From the NCBI RefSeq assembly GCF_019457945.1, contig NZ_JAHZSU010000003.1:682001-746000 (forward strand): DNA of 64,000 nucleotides. The letters are read 5' to 3'. Positions within the stretch are counted from its first letter, which is position 1. Each line of letters starts with the position of its first letter. Origin of the DNA: Ornithinimicrobium laminariae. Lineage in GTDB: Bacteria; Actinomycetota; Actinomycetes; Actinomycetales; Dermatophilaceae. Positions 9,337 to 17,188 of this stretch are shown piece by piece. The notes under the pieces were generated by a model. That model was not told where the DNA came from. It saw nothing but the letters and a program-made list of their open reading frames with translations, and did not search any database. The position numbers and the translations under genes were made by a program.

Positions 9337-10101
9337 ATGAGTGAAATGACCCCTGGAACCACAATGACCGTTCAGCAGATTGCTGACCTCATCGATCACG
9401 CTTTGCTCAAGCCTGAGTTGACGCCGCAAGAGGTTGAAGAAGCCACCGCTGAGTTGGCCAAGTCCAACATCTGGTCGGTTTGTGTTCGCCCCAGCGATGT
9501 TGCCCTTGCTGCCAAGGCAACGGCTGACAGCCAGACGCGGGTATGCACCGTGATCGGCTTCCCGCACGGCACCACCTCGACCGAGGCCAAGGTCGCCGAA
9601 ACCAAGCAGGCCATTAGCGATGGCGCCACCGAGCTCGACATGGTCCTCAACATTGGCCGACTCAAGGGCGGCCAGCACGAGGAGGTCCAGGCCGACATCG
9701 CGGCTGTAGTTGAGGCTGGCCACAAGGCTGGCTTTTTGGTCAAGGTGATCATGGAGACCGCGCTGCTGACCGACGAAGAGAAGGTCGCAGCTTGCCAGTT
9801 AAGCGAGGCAGCCGGCGCTGACTTTGTGAAGACCAGCACTGGTTTTGCCGGCGGTGGGGCCACCCTGCCTGACGTGCGTCTGATGCGCGCTAACTCTGGC
9901 CCCAAGGTCGCCGTGAAGGCTTCCGGTGGCGTGCGCGACATCGAGACTGCCCTGGCAATGGTCGCTGAGGGCGTCACCCGGCTGGGCACCTCCAGCACTG
10001 TGGCTCTGCTCAAGGGTGCTAACGAGCGCAATGACGCTGGCACTTTGGTTGTCCCAGAGCCGGGCCAGGATGTGGCTGGCGCGGACGGCACCGGCTACTA
10101 A
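9337..10101 (+). CDS. deoC: Deoxyribose-phosphate aldolase
   Basis: DeoC splits 2-deoxyribose-5-phosphate into glyceraldehyde-3-phosphate and acetaldehyde, the last step of deoxynucleoside catabolism. The 254-residue protein has the N-terminal [15 protein letters not shown], the Schiff-base lysine in [15 protein letters not shown] and the second active-site lysine in [11 protein letters not shown]. The ATG at 9337 has GGTGGGGG just upstream. It is divergent from adenosine deaminase and ends at a strong terminator. Confidence 0.97.
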   Translation: MSEMTPGTTMTVQQIADLIDHALLKPELTPQEVEEATAELAKSNIWSVCVRPSDVALAAKATADSQTRVCTVIGFPHGTTSTEAKVAETKQAISDGATELDMVLNIGRLKGGQHEEVQADIAAVVEAGHKAGFLVKVIMETALLTDEEKVAACQLSEAAGADFVKTSTGFAGGGATLPDVRLMRANSGPKVAVKASGGVRDIETALAMVAEGVTRLGTSSTVALLKGANERNDAGTLVVPEPGQDVAGADGTGY

Positions 10102-10117
10102 GCCCCGCACTCACGCA

Positions 10118-10153
10118 AAAGAGGTCACAGCCCTGATGGGCTGTGACCTCTTT
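10118..10153 (+). terminator. Intrinsic terminator after deoC
   Basis: Perfect 16-base-pair stem (AAAGAGGTCACAGCCC pairing with its complement at 10138-10153) with a TGAT loop. The stem ends in TTT and is followed by GTTTTG. It begins 16 bases after the deoC stop. Confidence 0.9.
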
Positions 10154-10182
10154 GTTTTGGGGCACTAGCCGGCGCGCGGAGC

Positions 10183-10365
10183 TCAAAGAGTGGAATCGAC
10201 CTCACGACGCACTGCAAGGTCCGCAGCCCGAACGCCGTGCCCCATGAGGACGAGCAAACCTGCATAGCCGATCATCAGCACGGCAAACACGCCACCTTCA
10301 CTGACATCGAGCGACTCAGGCCGCGCCACCACCCAGACGCTACAGAAGGCTGCCGACGCACACAC
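10183..10365 (-). CDS. Small two-helix membrane protein, possibly with a decayed start
   Basis: A 60-residue frame from a GTG at 10365 encodes two hydrophobic stretches (FVCASAAFCSVWVVA partly upstream, and VFAVLMIGYAGLLVLMGH) and a charged tail. The frame stays open 10 codons upstream of the GTG (LGGLKAAAFV), where AGGGGGA lies just before a CTC codon rather than ATG or GTG. It could therefore be a short membrane protein beginning at the GTG, or one whose start codon has mutated. It lies 44 bases downstream of deoA on the same strand. No family is recognised. Confidence 0.4.
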   Translation of the reverse strand: MCASAAFCSVWVVARPESLDVSEGGVFAVLMIGYAGLLVLMGHGVRAADLAVRREVDSTL

Positions 10366-10409
10366 GAAGGCGGCGGCCTTGAGTCCCCCTAACTAGGTTG
10401 ATCCCAACA

Positions 10410-11699
10410 TTAGGACACCCGGTCGTGAATAAGCTCTGGCTTCGGCACAGATTCTTTCGAGTCTGCGATCGCCCATGCACCATCCAGGATGTCAGTGGCC
10501 CGCGCGAAGCGCTCTTCATCATCTGAATGCAGCGTCAGCAGCGGCCCACCGGCCTTCACCTCATCGCCAGGCTTGGCGTGCATCACGACACCGGCCCCAG
10601 CCTGCACAGGGTCTTCCTTGCGGGCTCGCCCCGCACCAAGACGCCAGGCAGCAACACCAACGGCGAGCGCGTCCAGGCTGCTCAAGGTGCCGTCGCTGGG
10701 TGCGTTGATCACGTGTGTGTGAGCGGCTACCGGCAATTTAGCGTCGGGGTCTCCACCCTGAGCCCGGATCATTGCCTTCCAGGAGTCCATCGCGCGGCCA
10801 TCAGCCAACACATCTGCGGGGTCAACGTCGTCGCGGCCAGCGCCAGCCAGCATTTCCCGCGCCAAGGCCAAGGTCAGTTCAACAACATCGCTGGGGCCTC
10901 CCCCAGCCAACACGTCGACGCTCTCTTGGATCTCGAGGGCATTGCCAGCGGTCAGACCCAGCGGAGTGTCCATATTGGTTAGCAGAGCCGTCGTTCTGAC
11001 GCCAGCGTCGTTGCCGAGCGCCACCATCGTCTGGGCGAGTTCGCGGGCCTGGTCCAAGTCCTTCATAAAAGCACCCGAGCCCACCTTGACGTCGAGCACC
11101 AGCGAGCCAGGGTTGGCCGCGATCTTCTTGCTCATGATTGAGGATGCGATCAGCGGGATGGCCTGCACCGTGCCGGTCACATCGCGCAATGAATACAACT
11201 TCTTGTCCGCCACCGCTAGACCAGCCCCAGCAGCACAAACCACGGCACCAACGTCATTGAGTTGCTGCATCATCGCTTCATTGCTCAGCTCGGCCTGCCA
11301 GCCCGGGATGGACTCCAACTTGTCCAGCGTTCCGCCGGTGTGGCCCAAGCCGCGACCAGAGAGTTGCGGCACAGCGACGCCGCAGGCTGCCACCAAGGGA
11401 GCCAACGACAGCGTGATCTTGTCGCCAACACCGCCGGTGGAGTGCTTGTCTGCCGTGGGGCGATCCAGGGACGAGAAGTCGAGTCGTTCGCCACTGTCGA
11501 TCATCGCTGTGGTCCAGTCGGCGATCTCGCGCCGCTCCATGCCATTCAGCAGGATGGCCATCAGCAGAGCCGACATTTGCTCCTCGGCAACCCGGCTGTC
11601 GGTGAAAGCCTCAATCACCCACCGGATCTGCGCTGTGCTCAGGGCACCACCGTCTCGCTTGGTCCCGATCACATCGACTGCGTCGAATTGCTGCGACAT
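10410..11699 (-). CDS. deoA: Thymidine phosphorylase
   Basis: DeoA converts thymidine (and deoxyuridine) plus phosphate into the free base and deoxyribose-1-phosphate. The 429-residue length is normal. Visible motifs are KHSTGGVGDKITLSLAPLVA (phosphate and substrate loop), SGRGLGHTGGTLDKLESIPG, and a C-terminal region with lipoyl-like fold (VMHAKPGDEVKAGGPLLTL). I start at the ATG at 11699, which has GGGAG about 9 bases upstream; the open frame continues to 11900 but is not family-like. It lies downstream of the ABC transporter and cdd on the same strand, separated by a convergent unknown gene. Confidence 0.96.
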   Translation of the reverse strand: MSQQFDAVDVIGTKRDGGALSTAQIRWVIEAFTDSRVAEEQMSALLMAILLNGMERREIADWTTAMIDSGERLDFSSLDRPTADKHSTGGVGDKITLSLAPLVAACGVAVPQLSGRGLGHTGGTLDKLESIPGWQAELSNEAMMQQLNDVGAVVCAAGAGLAVADKKLYSLRDVTGTVQAIPLIASSIMSKKIAANPGSLVLDVKVGSGAFMKDLDQARELAQTMVALGNDAGVRTTALLTNMDTPLGLTAGNALEIQESVDVLAGGGPSDVVELTLALAREMLAGAGRDDVDPADVLADGRAMDSWKAMIRAQGGDPDAKLPVAAHTHVINAPSDGTLSSLDALAVGVAAWRLGAGRARKEDPVQAGAGVVMHAKPGDEVKAGGPLLTLHSDDEERFARATDILDGAWAIADSKESVPKPELIHDRVS

Positions 11700-11736
11700 C
11701 CTCGTCACTCCCTCGTGTGTATGACATCCTGCGTGG

Positions 11737-12408
11737 GTGAATGTTGCACAGGCTATGGCCCTTATCGTGCCACCCGTCAATGACCTTAAGCGTTCCGCCG
11801 CGACTCGCAGCGATGGTGAACACACGATGTTCCCCACTCTGGTTGCGCTGCGCGACGACCGGGTCTTGGCCGTGGTGATGACTCCTCGACTCGCGATCAC
11901 GCTGTCTGCGGCGCATACCTTGGCCGTTGGATTGGCACCCGATGTGTTGGCGCTCGCCGCTCAGGTGAACCTGGAGGATGGCTCACAGGGCATTGCTTAC
12001 ACGAGCATGACCCGCGACAAGCAGGCTGGCTTCACCGTGCAGGGCTACACACAAGAGGGCCAAGAGATCACCTTCGGCACCCCCGAAAAGGGCAGGCCAG
12101 ATGATCAGTCCGTGATGGATGAATTGGCTCGCGCCATGTCGCACAACACCTTAGATGCCGGCCGGGTCGGAATGAAGCACGACGACGGCACATCACCTGA
12201 AGAGCCCGCGTTCATCAGCCCCGAAGAGGGCCGACTTGCCATTGATGCTGGGACTGCTGCATCAGTACACCGCACCGTCCGAGGCGTCGGCGGCACCGTG
12301 CTCTTCCTCGCTGCCGACGACGACCACGGCGCTCGTATGCTGGCGCACGGCTTGCCGCCCGAAGTCCTCCTCGGCACCGGCGGCTCAACACCGAGCGTTG
12401 CGCCCTAG
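11737..12408 (+). CDS. Unknown soluble protein between deoA and cdd
   Basis: The 223-residue product has no signal peptide or transmembrane helix. It looks like a mixed alpha/beta soluble protein with an acidic middle (DELARAMSHNTLDAGRVGMK, then DDGTSPEEPAFISPEEG). No catalytic motif or family is recognised. The start is uncertain: GTG at 11737 or ATG at 11755, neither with a strong ribosome binding site. It is the only plus-strand gene inside the minus-strand nucleoside uptake run, divergent from deoA, and its stop codon lies within a long inverted repeat. Confidence 0.6.
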   Translation: MNVAQAMALIVPPVNDLKRSAATRSDGEHTMFPTLVALRDDRVLAVVMTPRLAITLSAAHTLAVGLAPDVLALAAQVNLEDGSQGIAYTSMTRDKQAGFTVQGYTQEGQEITFGTPEKGRPDDQSVMDELARAMSHNTLDAGRVGMKHDDGTSPEEPAFISPEEGRLAIDAGTAASVHRTVRGVGGTVLFLAADDDHGARMLAHGLPPEVLLGTGGSTPSVAP

Positions 12409-12461
12409 TGGAGGATTTGGGCCCCTTGGGGACCAGTACGGGCGAAAATCCTCCACTAGGG
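12403..12461. terminator. Long palindromic bidirectional terminator (CTAGTGGAGG type)
   Basis: Arms 12403-12418 (CCCTAGTGGAGGATTT) and 12446-12461 are perfectly complementary over 16 bases, with a 27-base loop that holds a smaller GC-rich hairpin. It lies between convergent genes (unknown gene at 11737 and cdd) and includes the stop codon of the first. The outer CTAGTGGAGG is shared with the hairpin at 29512-29565. Confidence 0.8.
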
Positions 12462-12467
12462 AGACAA

Positions 12468-12860
12468 CTACGCCAGGTTTGCGGGCCCAAACGCCTGCGG
12501 CAAGACCTCACCCATACTTAAGTCGCCTTCAGGCGTCAGGATGCGGCACTCGTCGCCGCCGTGTTCAGAGATGATCTGACGGCAGCGACCACACGGCATG
12601 ATGGCTTCGCCGGTGCGGTCGACACACACCACGGCAACGAGTTTGCCGCCGCCCGAACCCACCAGGTCAGAGATCATCCCGCACTCGGCACACAGCGCAA
12701 CGCCATAGCCCGCATTCTCGACGTTGCAGCCGGACACGATGCGGCCATCATCGGCCAACCCTGCTGCGCCCACCGGGAAGTTTGAATAAGGCGCGTATGC
12801 CCGGTTCATCAATTCAACAGCGCGAGCCTGCAGCGGCTCCCACTCGATCTGTTCTGCCAT
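12468..12860 (-). CDS. cdd: Cytidine deaminase
   Basis: Cdd deaminates cytidine and deoxycytidine to uridine and deoxyuridine. The 130-residue length is that of the homotetrameric class. Zinc ligands are visible in CAEC (with the catalytic Glu) and PCGRCRQ, and substrate residues in CNVENAGYG. It follows the two nucleoside permease genes on the same strand across a 72-base gap with a hairpin, so it is probably part of that operon. Confidence 0.96.
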   Translation of the reverse strand: MAEQIEWEPLQARAVELMNRAYAPYSNFPVGAAGLADDGRIVSGCNVENAGYGVALCAECGMISDLVGSGGGKLVAVVCVDRTGEAIMPCGRCRQIISEHGGDECRILTPEGDLSMGEVLPQAFGPANLA

Positions 12861-12882
12861 GAATCCTCCTGTAGAGACAGCA

Positions 12883-12918
12883 GTGGCGGCGCAGGCGAAG
12901 AGTCGCCCGCACCGCCAC
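12883..12918 (-). terminator. Intercistronic hairpin between the permease gene and cdd
   Basis: Outer arms GTGGCGG (12883-12889) and CCGCCAC (12912-12918) enclose an inner GGCGA/TCGCC stem with an AGAG loop. There is no T-tract on the minus strand, so it may serve as a processing or partial termination site rather than a full terminator. Confidence 0.55.
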
Positions 12919-12932
12919 CGTAGCGTTATCGG

Positions 12933-14231
12933 TTAGCTCTTGGTGTAGGGAGTTCCAGCCGCTGCCGGACCGCGCACCTTGCCCACAAACCCGGCGACAG
13001 CCAGGATCGTGATGATGTAGGGAAGCATCAACAACAACTCCGAGGGCACCGCGCTGCCAATCGAGCTCAGCACATTGCCCAAGTTGCGGGAGAAGCCGAA
13101 CAGCAAAGCAGCCACAACGGCCAACTTCGGGTTCCACTTGCCCAAGATCATCGCGGCCAAGGCGATATAGCCCTGTCCAGCTGACATCTCACGACCGAAG
13201 GCCAAGCCGGAGCCGATCGAGAAGAAGGCACCGCCCAAACCAGCGATAGCACCAGCCATAATGACGTTCCAGACGCGGCGGGTGTTGACCTTGATGCCCA
13301 CCGTGTCGGCAGCCTTGGGGTATTCACCCACGGCCCGGGTGCGCAGGCCCCAGCGGCTGCGGAACAGCATGAATTGCAACACGATGACGATGACGTACAT
13401 CAGGTAGACGAGGATCGTCTGCTGGAACAACACCGGCCCGATGATCGGGATCTCGGACAACAGCGGGATCTTGATCGTCGACAGCGGCTGACGTGCGTTC
13501 CACAACGCTGCGTCGTCCGACATCACGGTCGAGAACAGGAAGCCTGTCAGACCGATCACCAGGGTGTTGAGCACGACACCCACGATGATCTGGTTGACCT
13601 GGAATCGCACGGCAAACCAGGCCAGCAGTGCACCCACCATGGCACCCGCAATGGGAGCCGCGACGAGCCCGGCATAGCTGGAGGCAAATCGTGACGCGAT
13701 AGCTGCTGCGGCGAATGCACCGATCAGCAACTGGCCCTCAATGGCGATGTTGATGACACCCGAGCGCTCACACACCACACCGGACATCGCGCCAAAGATC
13801 AGCGGGACAGACAACGCCAAAGCACCGGCCAGCAACGTGGTGACCGGGATGACCGAGGAACGGCCAGCACCGGCATACACCAGGAAGGAGATGACGAAGG
13901 CTAATCCGACGATGATGTGCAGCCACACCGGAACCGTGCGGCGAGCACGCACCAGCACCAGGGCGTATGCCGCTGCTCCCAGTTGGACAAAGCCCAACAC
14001 CAGGATGGTGATCAAGGATGGAAGCGAGATGTTCGGGATCGAGAACATCGTTGATCCCGAGCTGACCTGGAACGTCGTTTCAGCGTCCGCGGTTGGCCCC
14101 ATGCCAAAAACCAACAGGGTGATCAAGGCGGCCAAAGCGTTAACGATGGGGGCTCGGTAGTTGATCTTGCCAACAACGGCCTCGTCAACTTCGGTGTCCG
14201 GCACCGGCTCAGTCACAGTCGAGGTACTCAT
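12933..14231 (-). CDS. Nucleoside ABC transporter permease (NupQ/YufQ type)
   Basis: This 432-residue integral membrane protein belongs to the branched-chain permease fold. It has about ten helices and the conserved EAA-like segments GVCERSGVINIAIEGQLLIG and GLRTRAVGEYPKAADTVGIK. In Bacillus and Streptococcus relatives this subunit pairs with a second permease, a double ATPase and a BMP lipoprotein to import nucleosides. All four are encoded here in order. Its start overlaps the stop of the second permease by 4 bases (14228-14231). Confidence 0.92.
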   Translation of the reverse strand: MSTSTVTEPVPDTEVDEAVVGKINYRAPIVNALAALITLLVFGMGPTADAETTFQVSSGSTMFSIPNISLPSLITILVLGFVQLGAAAYALVLVRARRTVPVWLHIIVGLAFVISFLVYAGAGRSSVIPVTTLLAGALALSVPLIFGAMSGVVCERSGVINIAIEGQLLIGAFAAAAIASRFASSYAGLVAAPIAGAMVGALLAWFAVRFQVNQIIVGVVLNTLVIGLTGFLFSTVMSDDAALWNARQPLSTIKIPLLSEIPIIGPVLFQQTILVYLMYVIVIVLQFMLFRSRWGLRTRAVGEYPKAADTVGIKVNTRRVWNVIMAGAIAGLGGAFFSIGSGLAFGREMSAGQGYIALAAMILGKWNPKLAVVAALLFGFSRNLGNVLSSIGSAVPSELLLMLPYIITILAVAGFVGKVRGPAAAGTPYTKS

Positions 14232-15484
14232 GCTGCAACCTCCTGCTTCTTTGCGGTCCGCGCACTACGTCGTGGGCGGTCAGGGTCAGGGAGTCTAAAG
14301 ATGGCGCGAACCAACGGCGGTGCGGCGATCAGCAACACGATCACCGACTGAACCACCAAGACGATGTCAATGGGAGTCTGCGTCAGCGACTGCATCAAGA
14401 AGCCACCAGCCTTCAGCGCACCAAAGAGCAGTCCAGCAAAGAACACACCCCAGGGTTTAGATCGTCCCAACAGGGCCACTGTGATGGCATCAAACCCATA
14501 GGAGGCCGCTACACCAGCGGTTAGCGCCCCTTCTGTTCCTAGCACTTGAGCGGTTGAAGCCAAACCAGCAAGGCCACCAGCGATCACCATGGTGATCACG
14601 GTGATCCGGCCCACCGACATACCTGCAGTGCGAGCGGCGTTGGGGTTGGCACCAGCGGCGCGCAACTCAAACCCGATCGTGGATCGCTCCATCAACCACC
14701 AGACAGCCATCGTGGCCAGAATGGCGACAATGACACCCCAGTGCAGGCGGAAGGAGTTGCCGGGGACCAACCAGTCTGGAATCAGCGGAGGATAGCTCGC
14801 CGACTCTGCGACCGCAGGGCTCTTTTGCCCAGAACGTCCTGGGTTAAACACGGGTTGCTTCAACGTGTAGCTAATCAAATAGACCGCTACGTAGTTCAGC
14901 ATGATCGTGACGATCACTTCGTTGGCGCCAGATTTTGCCTTCAGCACACCAGGGATTGCGCCCCAGACGGCACCACCGACAGCACCACCGATCATCGCCA
15001 GCAACAGGTGCAGGCCGACCGGGAGGTCCCAAGCAAAACCAATGTAGGAAGCGAAGATCGCACCGACGATGATCTGGCCCTGAGCACCAATGTTGAACAG
15101 CCCAGCGCGGAAGCCAACGGCAATACCGAGACCAGCGAGGATCAGTGGCACGGCGAAGACGATCGACTCAGTCAGCGGCTTGATAGCACCAGCAAACGTG
15201 GTGGCTTCCCAGTTGAAGATTGAGCCGCGGAACAGTGCGATGTAGGCATCGCTCACGGCGGTCCACGCAGCCGAGATGGTGTCCATCGGGCGGGAGAAGA
15301 AGTATGTCGCTGCTTCACGAACATCTTCATTGGCAAAGGCGATCAAGAATCCACCGATGACCAGGGCAATCACCACAGCAAGCACGGAGATCAGTGCGTT
15401 GCCAGCGACAATTCGCTGCATCATCGAGTCGCCTGAAGGAGGCTCTTCCTCGGTCTTGACCGGCGGGTTCGTCGTGTCACTCAC
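14228..15484 (-). CDS. Nucleoside ABC transporter permease (NupP/YufP type)
   Basis: The 418-residue protein has about nine hydrophobic helices and the family segments GFRAGLFNIGAQGQIIVGAI and FELRAAGANPNAARTAGMSV. It carries a longer soluble N-terminus (about 30 residues, Thr/Pro/Glu-rich) and a basic C-terminus. It forms the membrane channel with the neighbouring permease. Overlaps of 4 bases on both sides (15481-15484 and 14228-14231) show tight translational coupling with the ATPase and the other permease. Confidence 0.92.
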   Translation of the reverse strand: MSDTTNPPVKTEEEPPSGDSMMQRIVAGNALISVLAVVIALVIGGFLIAFANEDVREAATYFFSRPMDTISAAWTAVSDAYIALFRGSIFNWEATTFAGAIKPLTESIVFAVPLILAGLGIAVGFRAGLFNIGAQGQIIVGAIFASYIGFAWDLPVGLHLLLAMIGGAVGGAVWGAIPGVLKAKSGANEVIVTIMLNYVAVYLISYTLKQPVFNPGRSGQKSPAVAESASYPPLIPDWLVPGNSFRLHWGVIVAILATMAVWWLMERSTIGFELRAAGANPNAARTAGMSVGRITVITMVIAGGLAGLASTAQVLGTEGALTAGVAASYGFDAITVALLGRSKPWGVFFAGLLFGALKAGGFLMQSLTQTPIDIVLVVQSVIVLLIAAPPLVRAIFRLPDPDRPRRSARTAKKQEVAA

Positions 15485-17070
15485 GAGGGCACCTCTTCGT
15501 CACTCTTAGGGGTCGTTGCGCTGGCATCCTTGGCGATCTGCGCTTCCGCGTCAGCCAACGAAACGCCTGCCATCATCAGGCCGAGAACGTCACGGTTCAC
15601 GCCCATGGGGCCGGCCTTGGCGACATCGACGATGCCGACAATCTTGCCTCGGTACATCACGGCTATCCGGTCAGCGAGCGAGACAACCTCGTCCAACTCG
15701 GTCGACACGATAATCACCGGCGTGCCCTTGTCACGCTCAGCCACGATGCGCTTATGCACAAACTCGATCGATCCGACATCAAGACCACGGGTGGGCTGTG
15801 AGGCGACAAAGAGGCGAAGCGGCCGCGACATTTCGCGAGCCAAAACAACCTTTTGCGCGTTTCCACCGGAAAGGGTGGAGATCTTGTCGTGGATGTCGGT
15901 GAACCGGACATCGAACTCTTCGGTGCGCACGTTGGCGTTGGCCGCAACCTTGCTCGGGCTCAAGCTGACGCCACGAGAAAACTCTTCGGTGTTGTAGAGG
16001 TCAAGCACGAGGTTCTCGGCGATTGAGAAGTCCGCGATGGCACCATCGGTAGACCGGTCCTCAGGCACAAAGCCAATCCCAGCCTCTAGCCGCTCACGCA
16101 CGCTCTTGCCCGCGAGGTCTTCGCCATCAAGTCGAATCGCGCCGCCGTCAGTGTCGGCCAAACCAAGGATCGCTTCGGCCAACTCAGACTGCCCGTTGCC
16201 CTGGACACCGGCCAAACACACGATCTCGCCAGCAGCAACCTTGAGTTTGACTTTGTCGACGACCGGCGTGCCGGTCGAGCCAAGCACGGTCAGTTTGTCG
16301 AGTTCGAAGGCAACATCACCAGGCTCAGCTGGCTCCTTGTCCACGGCCAAGCTCACCGAGCGGCCCACCATCAGGCTGGCCAATTCAGTCTCGGTCGAGG
16401 TGGGGCTGGCTTCACCGACCACCTTGCCGCGACGGATCACGGTGATCCGGTCAGCGATGGCGCGCACTTCGCGCAGTTTGTGGGTGATGAAGACAATCGA
16501 GGTGCCGCTCTCTTTGAGCTCACCCATGATGTTGATCAGCTCGTCGGTCTCCTGAGGGGTGAGCACCGCAGTGGGCTCATCCAGAATCAAGACCTTGGCG
16601 TCACGAGAAAGCGCCTTGATGATCTCGACCCGTTGCTGAACACCGACGGGGAGGTCCTCAATCTTGGCGTCTGGATCAATCTCAAAGCCAAAGCGCTCGC
16701 TGATCTCCAGCACGTGCTGGCGGGCCTTAGCCATCTCGAGCACGCCTGCCGGGCCTGCTGGCTCGTAGCCTAGGGCCACGGACTCAGCAACGGTAAAGAC
16801 GGGGACCAACATAAAGTGTTGGTGGACCATGCCGATACCAGCGGCCACGGCGTCACCGGGTCCGTTAAACCGCTGAGGGACATCGTCGAGCAGGATCTGC
16901 CCTTCGCTGGGGTCATAGAGGCCATAGAGCACGTTCATCAACGTGCTCTTGCCGGCTCCGTTCTCACCAAGGAGGGCATGGATCTCGCCGGGTTCAACGA
17001 CGAGATCGATGTGGTCATTGGCAACCAAAGATCCGAAGACCTTTGTGATGCCTTGAAGTTCAAGCTTCAT
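15481..17070 (-). CDS. Nucleoside ABC transporter ATP-binding protein, two ABC domains
   Basis: A 529-residue protein with two ATPase domains in one chain. The first has Walker A GENGAGKST, the signature-position segment LPVGVQQRVEIIKAL and Walker B VLILDEPTAVL. The second has a degenerate P-loop (GVQGNGQSELAEAI), a good signature LSGGNAQKVVLAREM, and ASQPTRGLD in place of the usual DEPT. This asymmetry is characteristic of the sugar/nucleoside ATPase family. It powers nucleoside import with the two downstream permeases. An intercistronic hairpin separates it from the BMP lipoprotein gene. Confidence 0.94.
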   Translation of the reverse strand: MKLELQGITKVFGSLVANDHIDLVVEPGEIHALLGENGAGKSTLMNVLYGLYDPSEGQILLDDVPQRFNGPGDAVAAGIGMVHQHFMLVPVFTVAESVALGYEPAGPAGVLEMAKARQHVLEISERFGFEIDPDAKIEDLPVGVQQRVEIIKALSRDAKVLILDEPTAVLTPQETDELINIMGELKESGTSIVFITHKLREVRAIADRITVIRRGKVVGEASPTSTETELASLMVGRSVSLAVDKEPAEPGDVAFELDKLTVLGSTGTPVVDKVKLKVAAGEIVCLAGVQGNGQSELAEAILGLADTDGGAIRLDGEDLAGKSVRERLEAGIGFVPEDRSTDGAIADFSIAENLVLDLYNTEEFSRGVSLSPSKVAANANVRTEEFDVRFTDIHDKISTLSGGNAQKVVLAREMSRPLRLFVASQPTRGLDVGSIEFVHKRIVAERDKGTPVIIVSTELDEVVSLADRIAVMYRGKIVGIVDVAKAGPMGVNRDVLGLMMAGVSLADAEAQIAKDASATTPKSDEEVPS

Positions 17071-17132
17071 TGCCTGAGCTCGCTTCCGTTCGGGGGCTCA
17101 ATGCCGCGCACCGATGGACAGGGGGACTGATG

Positions 17133-17172
17133 ACAGCAGCGGCCCGGCCATCATAGGCCGGGCCGCTGCTGT
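17133..17172 (-). terminator. Perfect 17-base-pair hairpin between bmp and the ABC ATPase
   Basis: Arms 17133-17149 (ACAGCAGCGGCCCGGCC) and 17156-17172 pair perfectly around a 6-base loop. There is no T-tract on the minus strand, so it more likely protects the bmp message 3' end or causes partial termination, letting the binding protein be made in excess over the membrane subunits. Confidence 0.8.
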
Positions 17173-17188
17173 GAACTACGCCCTGAGA

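Noticed and set aside
9256..9723. N-terminal extension of adenosine deaminase
   Set aside because: The open frame runs antisense through the deoC start region; the family begins just before SLHDHLDGG and a ribosome site supports the GTG at 9255.
11700..11900. N-terminal extension of thymidine phosphorylase
   Set aside because: Family length is reached from the ATG at 11699, and the extension overlaps the opposite gene without any conserved segment.
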